NCBI RefSeq assembly: GCF_042433955.1 | Contig: NZ_JBHLUH010000068.1 | Span: 124,001 to 188,000, forward strand | Direction of reading: 5' to 3' | DNA from: Phytohabitans kaempferiae | GTDB lineage: Bacteria; Actinomycetota; Actinomycetes; Mycobacteriales; Micromonosporaceae | DNA: 64,000 bases | Shown here: one piece after another, positions 15,940-24,957 of the stretch | Position numbering within the stretch: the first letter of the stretch is position 1 | Layout: every line of letters begins with the position of its first letter | Made by a program: the position numbers and the translations under genes | Notes under the pieces: model-generated | What the model saw: the letters and a program-made list of their open reading frames with translations, nothing else | What the model was told of the DNA's origin: nothing | The model's database searches: none

Positions 15940-18900
15940 TATGGTCTGGCGCCGTCACGACGAGGCCGACTTCCTCGGCGCGGTCCCAGATCGGGCGCAT
16001 GGCGGCCTCCGGGTCGCGGTGGAAGACGCTGGCCCGCAGGCGTACGAAGACGCAGTTGCCGACCCGCTCGAGGATGGCCTGGCGGCGGAGGTCGTGGGCG
16101 AACGCCTCGGCGCCGTGGTAGCTGTCGCCGTCGCACTCGATCGCCAGGCGCCGGCCGTCGGGGGCGGCGACCATGAAGTCGACCTTGAAGGTGCCGATCC
16201 GGAACTGGGGCACCGCCCGCAGGCCGGCCGCGGTGAGGCGGCGGTGCACCGCGCGCTGGAAGTCGGTCACCGGCTCGCCGCCGACCTCCGGTGGCGCGGG
16301 CGGGCGCTGGACGTACGCGAGCAGGGCGGCCCGGGCGTCGTCGCGGTGCAGGTCGGCGACGTTGGCCGAGTGGAAGAGCCACATCTGGTCGCGGGCGCGG
16401 GAGGCGGCGACGTTGACGCGGCGGTGGAAGTCGCGCTTGGTGAAGGCGCCGATCGTGCCGTCGGCCGCCGATACGACCATCGAGGCGAGCACCACGTCGC
16501 GCTCGTCGCCCTGGAACGTGTACGGGTCGCCGACCCGCAACTCGCGCCGCTCCAGCTCGTCCGGGCCGATCTCCTCGCGCAGCCGGTGCTGGAGGTAAGC
16601 CGCCTGGCCGCTGCCGGACAGGAGGCTCACCACGCCGAGCGTGCGACCGGTGTACGAGGGGTCGGCCACGATCGCCGCCACGCGGGCCACCAGCGCCTCC
16701 GCCTCGGCGACGTTGACCTCGCCGTACTCGGGGAGCGTGACCCGCCGGCCCGCCGGCACGTGTACGGCGACCAGCGAGCGGTCGAGCCCGCTGTGCGCGG
16801 CGCGGAGCGGCTGGATCTTGCCGTCGTAGTAGGCGCCGCTGGAGAAGCCGATGATCTCGGGGACGCTGCGGAAGTGCTCGGTGAGCAGGATGCGCTGGGG
16901 CGAGCGGCGTACGGCGTGGTCGTACAGGCTGCTCTCGGTGTCGAAGTGCTCGGCCGACGGCACGCCCGCGGGGTGCAGGTGGGTCGCGACAAGCGCGTTG
17001 ACCCGGTCGGTGGGTACGCCGACGAGCTGCGGCCCGATCTGCTGGTCGTCGCCGACGACCACCGCGCGGCGGGCGAGCGTGAGCACCGGCAGTGCGAAGA
17101 GGTCGGCCTGCGACGCCTCATCGACGATCACCACGTCGAAGATCGGCGCGTGGCCGGGGAACTGCTCCAGCGCCCGGTCGATCGACATGATCCAGACGGG
17201 CACGGCGGTGACCGCCTCGGACATGGCCCGCTGGGCGGCCGCCTGCCAGTGCGCCGCGCTCTTGCCGGTGCCCTTGCCGATCTTGCGGAGCGCCGCGGTC
17301 CAGTCGGCGAGGGCGGCCTTGCGCCGGTCGTCGAGGGCGAGCGCCACCTCCAGCCACGCCGAGGTGACCACGAGGTCGGCGGTGAGGCGGCGGGTCTGGT
17401 CGCGCGCCCGCTCCAGCCGGCGCCCCAGGTCGGCGCCGTCGACGTCGCCCACCACCTCGTCGAACCAGGTCTGTGCCTGCCGCCACTGCCAGGCCCGCAG
17501 CGCGCCGGCGCCGTCGAAGTCGGCCGCGCCGGCATCGACCGCGGCCGCCCACTGTGGCGCGGCGGCGGCGAGGCGGGCGTGCAGGGCGGCGTACCGCGTG
17601 GCATCCGGCCGCAGTGTCCACAGTCGACGGATCTCGGCCAGCGCCGCGTCCCAGCCGGCCAGGTCGTCGCGGTCCCACGCCGCGGCCAGCGCCTGGATCT
17701 GCGGCGACTCGGGGGCGAAGCGGCGCAGCCAGCCGGCCATCGCGGTGCGCTCGGCGTCGATCCGGTCGGCGACGAAGACATTGCCGGCCGCCTCGACCGC
17801 GCCGGCCAGCTCGGCGATCTGCCGCGCGTCGACGTCGCGGGGGCAGCGCGGGAAGACCGTGACCAGCGTGGCGTGCAGCTCCGGCCAGCGGTGGCTCTCC
17901 CACTCCAGGGCCGCGACGGCCGAGGAGAGCAGCCGGCCGGCCCACAGCTCCGGCTCGGGCGCGTCGCTCGGCACCGGCGCGTCGAGGCGCGTACGCCACT
18001 CGTCCCACCGCGCGGCCAGCCGCTGCCGCAACTGCTCGCGCTCCACCGAGGCCACCACGAGATCGACGTCGTCGGCGGTGCGCAGCGGCTCGCCGTCGAC
18101 CTGTACCTCGGCCACCACGCGGGCCAGCTCACCGTGCGTGAGGCGGCGGATGGCCTTGCCGGCGGCGTACCGCGCGCGGATCTCGGAGAGCAACGTGAGC
18201 AGACGCCGGGGCTGGGCCGCGTACGGCTCGGGGATCGCGATCCGGCGACCGGCCACGAACGCGGTGCGCTGCCCCAACTCGCCCAGCACCTGCTGGCAGG
18301 CGCTCACGTGGCCGTCCCACACGGCGCGCCAGCTCGGGTCGCGGATGAGCTGGCCGAGCCGGTCGGTCCAGCTTCCCTCGCGGCGGGTCAGCTCGTCGGA
18401 GGCCCCGCGCAGGGCCGCGGCCAACTCGTCGACGACCGGGGACCCGCTGGCCCGTACCCCTTCTATGTCCATGCCGCGGTCGCGCAGCGCGTCGACCACC
18501 TTGCGCGCGTCGCGCAGCGCGTCTCTTCGCGCGGCGACCGCCTCTCCGGTCGGCAGCTGGCCCTCGGCGGGCAGGGGTCCGAGCGCGGCGGCGCGGTCCG
18601 CGGCGGTCAGCCGCCGCGCGAGATCGGCGAGTACGGCGAACTCGGCGGCTTCGAGCGGCGACGGCGTGCCGGGGGTGATCGGGTCGGGCACGAGCGCGTC
18701 GGCCTCGTTGCGGCGCAGCCACTCGCCCACCTCGCCGGCGCTGCGACCGGCGAAGTGGCGGGCCTCCCGCTCGGCCGCCGCCAGCAGCTCGGTGCGGGCG
18801 TCGGCGAACGCCTCCTCGGCCGCCGCGACGTCGGCGAGCAGCCGCCGCACCCACGCGCCTTCCGCCTCACTGTCCAATGTGGCAGCACGGTCGGCCAGCT

Positions 18901-20152
18901 CGCGGGCCGCGACCTGGAGCTGCACGAGCTGGTCGGCCGAGCGCCCCAGCACGGCCAGGCAGAGCGGCTGGATCTCCTCGGGCAGCCCGTCGCGGAGTAC
19001 GCGCAGCGGGTCTTCCTTCTGCGCGAGCACCAGCACGCGCTTGCCGTGCGCGACCAGGTGGCAGATGAGGTTGCGGATGGTGTGCGTCTTGCCGGTGCCG
19101 GGCGGGCCCTGCACGGCGACGTTGCGGTGGGCGGCCAGCCGCCGGGCGATCGACTCCTGCGCGTCGTTGGTGGCCATCGGCATCAGCAGCCGCTCGCTGG
19201 TGCGCGCCCACGCCTCCGGGTCGTCGTCGGGCATGCGGAGGCGGCTGGGCTCGTGGGCGAGTACGCCGGCCAGCGCGCCCACCTCCGTGCTCCCGCTGGT
19301 CAGGCGCTCCCGGAGCACCTCGAGGAAACGGCGGACCATGCGCTGGCGCGGCCGTACGAAGAGGACGCCCGTGTCGACGACCGTGTCCGGCTCGAGCCCC
19401 AGCCGCCGCGTGGCCCGGCGGGCGAAGTCGAGCCGCTCCGCCGCGTCCCACGGGTCGATGTCGACCTGCCCGCCGGTGCCGCCGAGGTCGAGCAGGTCGG
19501 CGACCCGCCGCCCGTCGAGGTCACCGAGCGCGTCGGCCTGGATGCGCGGCGGGCCCTGCGGGGTCACCGAGACGGTGGTGGTCTCCGGGTCGTACTCGAT
19601 CGCGACCGGCGTGGCCAGCAGCGGATAGTGGATCTCGCGGTGGCGCAGCACCAGGTGGCCCCAGACCAGCTCGACCCGGGCCGCGTCGATGTCGACCCGG
19701 TAGCGCAGGTCGTAGAGGCGGTCGTGCAGCCGCCGGGCCACCTCGGCGAGCTGGTGCTCGCGGGCCCACGGCTCCCACCGCCCGTCGCGCCACTCGGTGA
19801 AGGCGGCCTCCACTTCGGGCGTGACCTCACCGATGGTGGGCGGCGACGTCGTGGAGAGATCCCAGACCAGGTGGCGCAGCAGCGGCGTGGGGATCGAGGG
19901 CGGGTCGGGCGGATCGGGGCGGCCGACCCGCAGCCAGCTCCCGCCCGGCTTGAACGGGCCGACCCCGCACTCGACATGGGCGGGCAGGTCGTCCTGCCAG
20001 TACGCGTCGACCGCCGGCACCGCCCGCACCGGCTTTTCCAGCAGGGCGCGGACGGCCAGCAGGTACTCGGTCAGCGCGACCGCGCGAGCGTGCACCGCTG
20101 GCGGCGAGTCGCCGCCAGCGGTCTGCTCCGTGTCGCCCTGCGGTGCGGTCAT
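15935..20152 (-). CDS. superfamily 1 helicase with C-terminal Vsr/MTES_1575-like nuclease
   Basis: 1405-residue protein of the COG1112 DNA/RNA helicase group. An N-terminal region of unknown fold (1-330) is followed by Walker A (GPPGTGKTHT, about 347-356), a long Ala-rich coiled insertion (about 420-950), Walker B (VIVDEASQADLF, about 1005-1015), and motifs FQGDERDVVLASMV and NVAASRARDQMWLFH. The C-terminus from about 1300 (FKVDFMVAAPDGRRLAIECDG) has the D-x-ExD-type core of REase_MTES_1575/Vsr nucleases. This architecture occurs in defence islands. Antiviral function here is inference, strengthened only by the adjacent DUF234 ATPase. The start ATG at 20152 is near the xylB end and not coupled to it. 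Confidence 0.88.
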   Translation of the reverse strand: MTAPQGDTEQTAGGDSPPAVHARAVALTEYLLAVRALLEKPVRAVPAVDAYWQDDLPAHVECGVGPFKPGGSWLRVGRPDPPDPPSIPTPLLRHLVWDLSTTSPPTIGEVTPEVEAAFTEWRDGRWEPWAREHQLAEVARRLHDRLYDLRYRVDIDAARVELVWGHLVLRHREIHYPLLATPVAIEYDPETTTVSVTPQGPPRIQADALGDLDGRRVADLLDLGGTGGQVDIDPWDAAERLDFARRATRRLGLEPDTVVDTGVLFVRPRQRMVRRFLEVLRERLTSGSTEVGALAGVLAHEPSRLRMPDDDPEAWARTSERLLMPMATNDAQESIARRLAAHRNVAVQGPPGTGKTHTIRNLICHLVAHGKRVLVLAQKEDPLRVLRDGLPEEIQPLCLAVLGRSADQLVQLQVAARELADRAATLDSEAEGAWVRRLLADVAAAEEAFADARTELLAAAEREARHFAGRSAGEVGEWLRRNEADALVPDPITPGTPSPLEAAEFAVLADLARRLTAADRAAALGPLPAEGQLPTGEAVAARRDALRDARKVVDALRDRGMDIEGVRASGSPVVDELAAALRGASDELTRREGSWTDRLGQLIRDPSWRAVWDGHVSACQQVLGELGQRTAFVAGRRIAIPEPYAAQPRRLLTLLSEIRARYAAGKAIRRLTHGELARVVAEVQVDGEPLRTADDVDLVVASVEREQLRQRLAARWDEWRTRLDAPVPSDAPEPELWAGRLLSSAVAALEWESHRWPELHATLVTVFPRCPRDVDARQIAELAGAVEAAGNVFVADRIDAERTAMAGWLRRFAPESPQIQALAAAWDRDDLAGWDAALAEIRRLWTLRPDATRYAALHARLAAAAPQWAAAVDAGAADFDGAGALRAWQWRQAQTWFDEVVGDVDGADLGRRLERARDQTRRLTADLVVTSAWLEVALALDDRRKAALADWTAALRKIGKGTGKSAAHWQAAAQRAMSEAVTAVPVWIMSIDRALEQFPGHAPIFDVVIVDEASQADLFALPVLTLARRAVVVGDDQQIGPQLVGVPTDRVNALVATHLHPAGVPSAEHFDTESSLYDHAVRRSPQRILLTEHFRSVPEIIGFSSGAYYDGKIQPLRAAHSGLDRSLVAVHVPAGRRVTLPEYGEVNVAEAEALVARVAAIVADPSYTGRTLGVVSLLSGSGQAAYLQHRLREEIGPDELERRELRVGDPYTFQGDERDVVLASMVVSAADGTIGAFTKRDFHRRVNVAASRARDQMWLFHSANVADLHRDDARAALLAYVQRPPAPPEVGGEPVTDFQRAVHRRLTAAGLRAVPQFRIGTFKVDFMVAAPDGRRLAIECDGDSYHGAEAFAHDLRRQAILERVGNCVFVRLRASVFHRDPEAAMRPIWDRAEEVGLVVTAPDHK

Positions 20153-20195
20153 AGACCTCGACGGTAACCCGCGGCCGCACCGGATCGCGCGTCGA

Positions 20196-21593
20196 TCAAC
20201 CGGTTCGATCGATCACGTGTTCGCGTGCCTCCGCGTATCGCTCGCGGATGGCCGGCACGCCCTTGGCCTCGTACCCCTCGACCTCGCCGCCGGACCACGC
20301 GGGCGGCTCGTCTCCGCCGAGCGCGACCCAGGCGGCCTGGCGGGCGGCGCCGTCGGCCACGTACTCCCCCGGTGGGGGGACGACGACCGGGGCGCCGAAG
20401 ACCTCGGGCGCGATCCGGCGTACGGCCTCGGAGCGGGCACCGCCGCCGACCAGGATCACCCGGTTGACCACCGCGCCCTGGCTCACCAACGCGTCGAGAC
20501 CGTCGGCCAGCGCGCACAGCATCCCCTCCACCGCCGCCCGGGCCAGGTGCGCCGGAGTGGAGGTGGCGAGCGTCAGGCCGTGCAGCGCGCCGGTCGACTT
20601 CGGACGGTTGGGGGTGCGCTCGCCCTCCAGGTACGGCACGAGGGAGAGCCCGTCCGCCCCCGGCGGCGCGCTCAACGCCAGCAGGGAGAGCTCGGTGTGG
20701 TCGACGCCGAGCAGCGCGCCGACCGCGTCGAGCACGCGGGCCGCGTTGAGCGTGGCGACCAGCGGCAGGAAGCGCCCGGTGGTGTCGGCGAACCCGGCCA
20801 CCGTGCCGCTCGGGTCGGCGGCCGGCGACTCGGCGACGCTGAACGCCGTGCCCGAGGTGCCGATCGAGACCAGTACGTCGCCGGGGCGGGCGCCCGCCCC
20901 GAGTGCCGCTGCCGCGTTGTCGCCCGCGCCCGGGCCGAGCGGCGCCCCGTTGGGCAGGTGGCCGGCGATGCCGGTCGGGCCGAGCACCTCCGGCACGAGC
21001 GGCTCCCGCCCGAAGGCGTGCCGGAGCAGGTCGGGCCGATACTCCCCGGCGGGCGTGGACCAGTAGCCGGTGCCGCTGGCGTCGCTGCGGTCGGTGCGGA
21101 GCGTGTCGAGGCCCCCCGCACCGGCCAGCTTCCAGGTCAGCCAGTCGTGCGGCAGGCAGACGGCGGCGGTGCGCTCGGCGTTGGCCGGCTCGTTGCTGGC
21201 CAGCCAGCGCAGCTTGGTGATGGTGAACGAGGCCACCGGCACCAGCCCGACCGCGTCCGCCCACGCCTGCCCACCGCCCAGCTCCTCGACCAGCTCGGCG
21301 GCGGCGCCGGCGGAACGCGTGTCATTCCACAGCAGGGCGGGGCGCACCACCTCGCCGGCCGCGTCGAGGCAGACCATGCCGTGCTGCTGCCCGGCCACGG
21401 AGGCGGCCGCCACGTCGTCCAGGCCGCCGGCGGCGGTGATCGCCGCGCTGAGCGCCGCCCACCAGGCGACCGGGTCGACCTCGGTGCCATCCGGATGGCT
21501 GGCGCGCCCCTCACGGACGAACGCGCCGGTCTCCGCGTCTCGGATCACCACCTTGCACGACTGCGTCGACGAGTCGACTCCCGCGACAAGCAC
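20196..21593 (-). CDS. xylB: xylulokinase
   Basis: 465-residue FGGY-family kinase that phosphorylates D-xylulose to xylulose 5-phosphate. The N-terminal phosphate-1 motif is VAGVDSSTQSCKVVI, SVAGQQHGMV is the substrate-site block conserved in XylB, and the catalytic Asp lies in GPGAGDNAAAALG (about residue 225). The GGGARSEA adenosine motif is near the C-terminus. GTG 21593 follows GAGGGCGG; longer ORF starts only add Arg-rich residues. It sits 11 bases after the remnant xylA, so it would have formed a xylAB operon under the divergent ROK repressor. Confidence 0.92.
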   Translation of the reverse strand: MLVAGVDSSTQSCKVVIRDAETGAFVREGRASHPDGTEVDPVAWWAALSAAITAAGGLDDVAAASVAGQQHGMVCLDAAGEVVRPALLWNDTRSAGAAAELVEELGGGQAWADAVGLVPVASFTITKLRWLASNEPANAERTAAVCLPHDWLTWKLAGAGGLDTLRTDRSDASGTGYWSTPAGEYRPDLLRHAFGREPLVPEVLGPTGIAGHLPNGAPLGPGAGDNAAAALGAGARPGDVLVSIGTSGTAFSVAESPAADPSGTVAGFADTTGRFLPLVATLNAARVLDAVGALLGVDHTELSLLALSAPPGADGLSLVPYLEGERTPNRPKSTGALHGLTLATSTPAHLARAAVEGMLCALADGLDALVSQGAVVNRVILVGGGARSEAVRRIAPEVFGAPVVVPPPGEYVADGAARQAAWVALGGDEPPAWSGGEVEGYEAKGVPAIRERYAEAREHVIDRTG

Positions 21594-21604
21594 GCCGGCC
21601 GCCC

Positions 21605-21835
21605 TCAGCGAGCGCCGAGCGCGTGCTCGGCGGCGAGCTGGTCGAGCCGGACGAGGTGGTAGCCCCGCGCCTCCTTGGCGTCGAGGTCTTCCCACGCGCC
21701 GCGGTCGGCCACCGGCTCGCCCTCGATGGGGTCGAGAGGCGTGCGAGTGGCGTCACCGAAGGGATCGCGGGCCTGCCACCCCACCGGCCAGAGGCCGAAT
21801 GAGAACTTGTCGGCGCGGGCGGGCTGGGCAGACAC
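21605..21835 (-). pseudogene. xylA: xylose isomerase with in-frame internal deletion
   Basis: A 76-codon frame whose first ~36 residues match the N-terminus of actinobacterial xylose isomerase (ADKFSFGLWPVGWQARDPFG) and whose last ~40 match its C-terminus (LDQLAAEHALGAR). The roughly 310 residues between, including all metal-binding Glu/Asp/His residues, are missing, while frame and stop codon are intact. GTG 21835 still has GGAGG 5 bases upstream. It cannot be an isomerase; full-length enzymes have about 385-395 residues. Either a real deletion or an assembly collapse. Confidence 0.85.
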
Positions 21836-21859
21836 ATCGACCTCCAGGTGACATCCGCG

Positions 21860-21885
21860 ATTTGTTCAGCGGTTGAATTATTTGT
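21860..21885. promoter_or_regulatory. candidate XylR (ROK) operator
   Basis: In the 74-bp divergent region between the xylA remnant and the ROK gene, ATTTGT occurs twice (21860-21865 and 21880-21885) around a TTCA-GCGG-TTGAA inverted pair (21865-21877). The position between xylAB and its probable repressor and the AT-rich composition suggest the shared operator. Confidence 0.5.
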
Positions 21886-21909
21886 CCCCGCTGTGGCACT
21901 GTCAAGGGC

Positions 21910-23145
21910 ATGACGGACGGGCCGGTACGCCAGGCTTCGCTGCGCGAGCACAACCTCGGGCTGGTGCTGCGCCAGGCCGCGAGTTGGTCGTCCAGGTCCG
22001 GTCGTCGCCTCGCCGGCCCGCGACAGGAGCTGGAAGGTGAGGTCGCCCGCCCGCCGTCCCGAGCCGACATCGCCGCGGCCACCAGCCTCACCCGCGCGAC
22101 GGTCTCCGCGCTGGTGGACGACCTGATCGCAGGCGGCCTGCTGACCGAGGTGGGGCCCGCGCCGCGCGCGGGAGCGGGGCGGCCCGCCGCCGGGCTGGTG
22201 CTCTCCGCCGACGGTCCCGCCGGCCTCGGCCTGGAGATCAATGTGGACTACCTCGCGGCCTGCGTGGTCGACCTGGCCGGCGGCGTGCGACACCGGGAGG
22301 TACGCCGGGCCGACCAGCGCCCCGGCCGCCCCGACCAGGTGCTCGCCGAGGTCGCCGGGCTCGCCGCCGACGCCCGCGCACACGCCGAGCGGCAGGGGCT
22401 GACGGTGGCCGGCGCGGCGGTGGCCGTACCCGGTCTGGTCACCCCCGCCGGGCTGGTCCGCCTCGCCCCCAACCTGGGCTGGCGCGACGTCGACGTACCG
22501 GATGGGCTCGACGCGCTCGACGGGCTGCCGGTGACGGTCGACAACGAGGCCAACCTCGCCGCGCTCGGCGAGTTGCACGCGGGCCCGACCGGCCCGGCCA
22601 GCTTCCTCTACGTCTCCGGCGAGGTCGGCATCGGCGCGGGCATCGTGCTGCAGGGCGCGCTCTTCCGGGGCGCCCGCGGCTGGAGCGGCGAGCTGGGCCA
22701 CGTGGCGGTACGCCCGGACGGCCCGGCCTGCCGGTGCGGTGCGCGCGGCTGCCTGGAGCAGTACTCCGGCCAGGAGGCGATCCTCCGCGCGGCCGGCGTG
22801 GGCGGCACCGACGACCTGCGGCCGCGGGCCGAGGCCGGGGAGAGCGTGGTGCTGGCGGCACTCGCCGAGGCGGGGGCGGCGCTCGGCGTGGCCGTGGCCG
22901 GCGTGGTCAACCTGCTCGACGTCGAGGCGGTCGTGCTCGGCGGGATCTACGCGCCGCTCGCCGAGTGGCTCGGCCCGGCGGTGCGGGCGGAGATCGGCCA
23001 GCGTGTGCTGACCGCGGCGTGGTCACCGGTGGAGGTACGCCCCTCGCTGCTCGGCGGCGACGCGGCGGTCATGGGCGCGGCCGGCATGGTGGTGCGGGCC
23101 ATCCACGACCATCCGGCCCGCTGGCTGGCCCGCGTCGCGACCTGA
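21910..23145 (+). CDS. ROK-family repressor (XylR-like)
   Basis: 411-residue regulator. The N-terminal winged helix has RADIAAATSLTRATVSALVD (about residues 50-70). It is followed by the ROK sugar-binding domain with the zinc signature CRCGARGCLEQY. An extra, Arg/Gly-rich segment of about 20 residues is inserted before the HTH recognition region. It is divergent from xylAB, as in Streptomyces and Bacillus XylR loci, so xylose-responsive repression of xylAB and itself is likely. ATG 21910 lies 24 bases past the candidate operator. Confidence 0.88.
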   Translation: MTDGPVRQASLREHNLGLVLRQAASWSSRSGRRLAGPRQELEGEVARPPSRADIAAATSLTRATVSALVDDLIAGGLLTEVGPAPRAGAGRPAAGLVLSADGPAGLGLEINVDYLAACVVDLAGGVRHREVRRADQRPGRPDQVLAEVAGLAADARAHAERQGLTVAGAAVAVPGLVTPAGLVRLAPNLGWRDVDVPDGLDALDGLPVTVDNEANLAALGELHAGPTGPASFLYVSGEVGIGAGIVLQGALFRGARGWSGELGHVAVRPDGPACRCGARGCLEQYSGQEAILRAAGVGGTDDLRPRAEAGESVVLAALAEAGAALGVAVAGVVNLLDVEAVVLGGIYAPLAEWLGPAVRAEIGQRVLTAAWSPVEVRPSLLGGDAAVMGAAGMVVRAIHDHPARWLARVAT

Positions 23146-23238
23146 CGCACGCCCCGGCTCCCAGGCTGGGTCCGCCCGCCGCCGGCGCGAGGCTGGCTGA
23201 GGGCGAGGCGCCGTGCCCGAAGCGGCGCGGCCGAAGGG

Positions 23239-24741
23239 CTAGTAGGCACCTCGGCTCGCCATCACCGCGCCGATGGTCTTCCACATGATCACGACGTCGG
23301 TGGCGAGCGACCAGTTTTCCACGTAGTACAGGTCGAGCCGGAGGCCGTCTTCCCAGGAGAGGTCGGAGCGGCCGCTGACCTGCCACAGACCGGTGATGCC
23401 CGGCTTGACCAGCAGGCGCCGGGCGATGTCGCCGTCGTAGCGCGCCACCTCGGAGGGGAGCGGTGGGCGCGGCCCGACCAGGCTCATGTGGCCGACCAGC
23501 ACGTTGAGCAGCTGGGGCAGCTCGTCCAGCGAGTACTTGCGGAGGATCCGACCCACGCGCGTGACCCGGGGGTCCTTGCGCATCTTGAAGAGCAGGCCGT
23601 CGTGCTCGTTGCTCGCGGCCAGCTTGGCCAGCATCTCGTCGGCGTTGACCACCATCGTGCGGAACTTGTAGACGCCGAACTCGCGACCGCCCTGGCCGAC
23701 CCGCTTCTGCCGGAAGATGACCGGGCCCTTGCTGTCCAGCTTGATCGCGATGGCGATCACGATCAACACGGGCAGCGCGATGGTCAGCCCGACGATCGCG
23801 GTGAACCGGTCGACGAAGCCCTTGACGATCTTGCGAGTGCCGCGGAACTCGGGTGCCTCCACGTGGATCAGCGGCAGACCGGCGACCGGGCGCGTGTGGA
23901 TCCGCGGGCCGGCGACGTCGGTGAGCGCGGGCGCCAGCACCAGGTCGATGCCGGTGCCCTCCATCTGCCAGCCGAGCCGGCGCAGGCGGGCCGCGGTCAG
24001 CTCGCCGGAGGCGGTCACCGCGACCGTGTCGACGCCCGCCGCGCGGGCCGACTCGAGGATGCTACGGAACGAACCGACCACCGGCACGTCGCCCAGCCGC
24101 TGCGGCACCGGCGCGAGCAGCGCGTCGGGGATGCAGGCGCCGACGACCCGGTAGCCCGCGTAGGGCTCGCGGCGCAGCGTGTGCACCAGCTCCAGCACGT
24201 GCGGGGCGTCGCCGACCACCAGCACGCGGCGGGACCAGCCGGTGCCCCGGACGCGGGCCCGGTGCAGCCACTTGCGGGCCGCGTATCGCCCGGCGAGCAG
24301 GCCCACCGTGCCGGTGGCGAACGTCAGGGCGAGGAAGCCGCGGGCGACGCCGACGTTGGCGATGTAGCCGGCGATCGCGATCGCGCCGGCCAGGCGCAGG
24401 CTCGCCGAGGTGACCCGGCGGTACTCGTCGGCGCCGTAGCCGAGCACACGGTCGTCGTAGCAGCGCTGCAACTTGAGTGAGCCGAGCCACACCAGCACGA
24501 GGGCCGGGCCTACCACGGCGTAGGGGATCTGCGAGCCGATCGGCTCACCCCCGCCGAAGGGCTCGACCACCCAGTTGAAGCGCCCGAAGTATCCGGCGAG
24601 CACGGCGAGGGAGATGATGGCGAGATCGAGCACCATCAACACTCGCTCGTACGTGCGAAGCCGCGATCGCAGCAGAGCGCCCGTCGCGCCCGCCTCGGTC
24701 GAGACCCCCACCGGACGCGTCAGGAGAGTTGCCGACGTCAC
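23239..24741 (-). CDS. exopolysaccharide polyprenyl glycosylphosphotransferase
   Basis: 500-residue membrane enzyme of the WbaP/WcaJ family that transfers a sugar-1-phosphate to undecaprenyl phosphate, the first step of exopolysaccharide repeat-unit assembly. Four to five N-terminal helices and a CoA-binding-like NAD(P) fold (about 100-280) are followed by a fifth hydrophobic segment (FTAIVGLTIALPVLIVIAIAI). The catalytic bacterial sugar transferase domain then reads VIFRQKRVGQGGREFGVYKF, RKYSLDELPQLLNVL, SLVGPRPPLP and PGITGLWQVSGRSDLSW. No other glycosyltransferases are next to it, so it is an orphan here. Confidence 0.92.
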   Translation of the reverse strand: MTSATLLTRPVGVSTEAGATGALLRSRLRTYERVLMVLDLAIISLAVLAGYFGRFNWVVEPFGGGEPIGSQIPYAVVGPALVLVWLGSLKLQRCYDDRVLGYGADEYRRVTSASLRLAGAIAIAGYIANVGVARGFLALTFATGTVGLLAGRYAARKWLHRARVRGTGWSRRVLVVGDAPHVLELVHTLRREPYAGYRVVGACIPDALLAPVPQRLGDVPVVGSFRSILESARAAGVDTVAVTASGELTAARLRRLGWQMEGTGIDLVLAPALTDVAGPRIHTRPVAGLPLIHVEAPEFRGTRKIVKGFVDRFTAIVGLTIALPVLIVIAIAIKLDSKGPVIFRQKRVGQGGREFGVYKFRTMVVNADEMLAKLAASNEHDGLLFKMRKDPRVTRVGRILRKYSLDELPQLLNVLVGHMSLVGPRPPLPSEVARYDGDIARRLLVKPGITGLWQVSGRSDLSWEDGLRLDLYYVENWSLATDVVIMWKTIGAVMASRGAY

Positions 24742-24856
24742 CAGCCCTCCCCCAGCTTGTCAAGTCGACCATGTGCTTATCACGGCAAGCGCCGGGCCCA
24801 AGATCGGGACCGGCGGCGCCGGAGCACCAGGACATCTTGACCTACGCCAGCATCGC

Positions 24857-24886
24857 ACAAGCGCTTTCGACAAAAAACTGTCAGTT
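24857..24886. promoter_or_regulatory. AAGCGCTT box and small palindrome upstream of the sugar transferase
   Basis: The 216-base gap 24742-24957 holds the 5' region of the sugar transferase. AAGCGCTT (24859-24866) is the same core as the agl operator, and AACTG-TCAGTT at 24876-24886 is a perfect palindrome 9 bases further on. It is AT-richer than the neighbours. A LacI-family site here would link exopolysaccharide synthesis to sugar supply, but one 8-mer could be chance. Confidence 0.3.
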
Positions 24887-24957
24887 CATTGCCACCAACC
24901 AGCCGAACGTACATGCACGCAAGGTAGCCAATTGCCCACATGACGTATATCCGCTGG

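Noticed and set aside
15941..20167. Very long plus-strand open frame opposite the helicase
   Set aside because: It mirrors the helicase gene codon by codon in GC-rich DNA. Its translation is Arg/Gly/Val-rich with no motifs, whereas the minus-strand protein has all helicase motifs.
21753..22241. Minus-strand frame across the xylR-xylA intergenic region
   Set aside because: It is antisense to the ROK regulator and has no ribosome-binding site. The xylA remnant reading frame explains the conserved residues.
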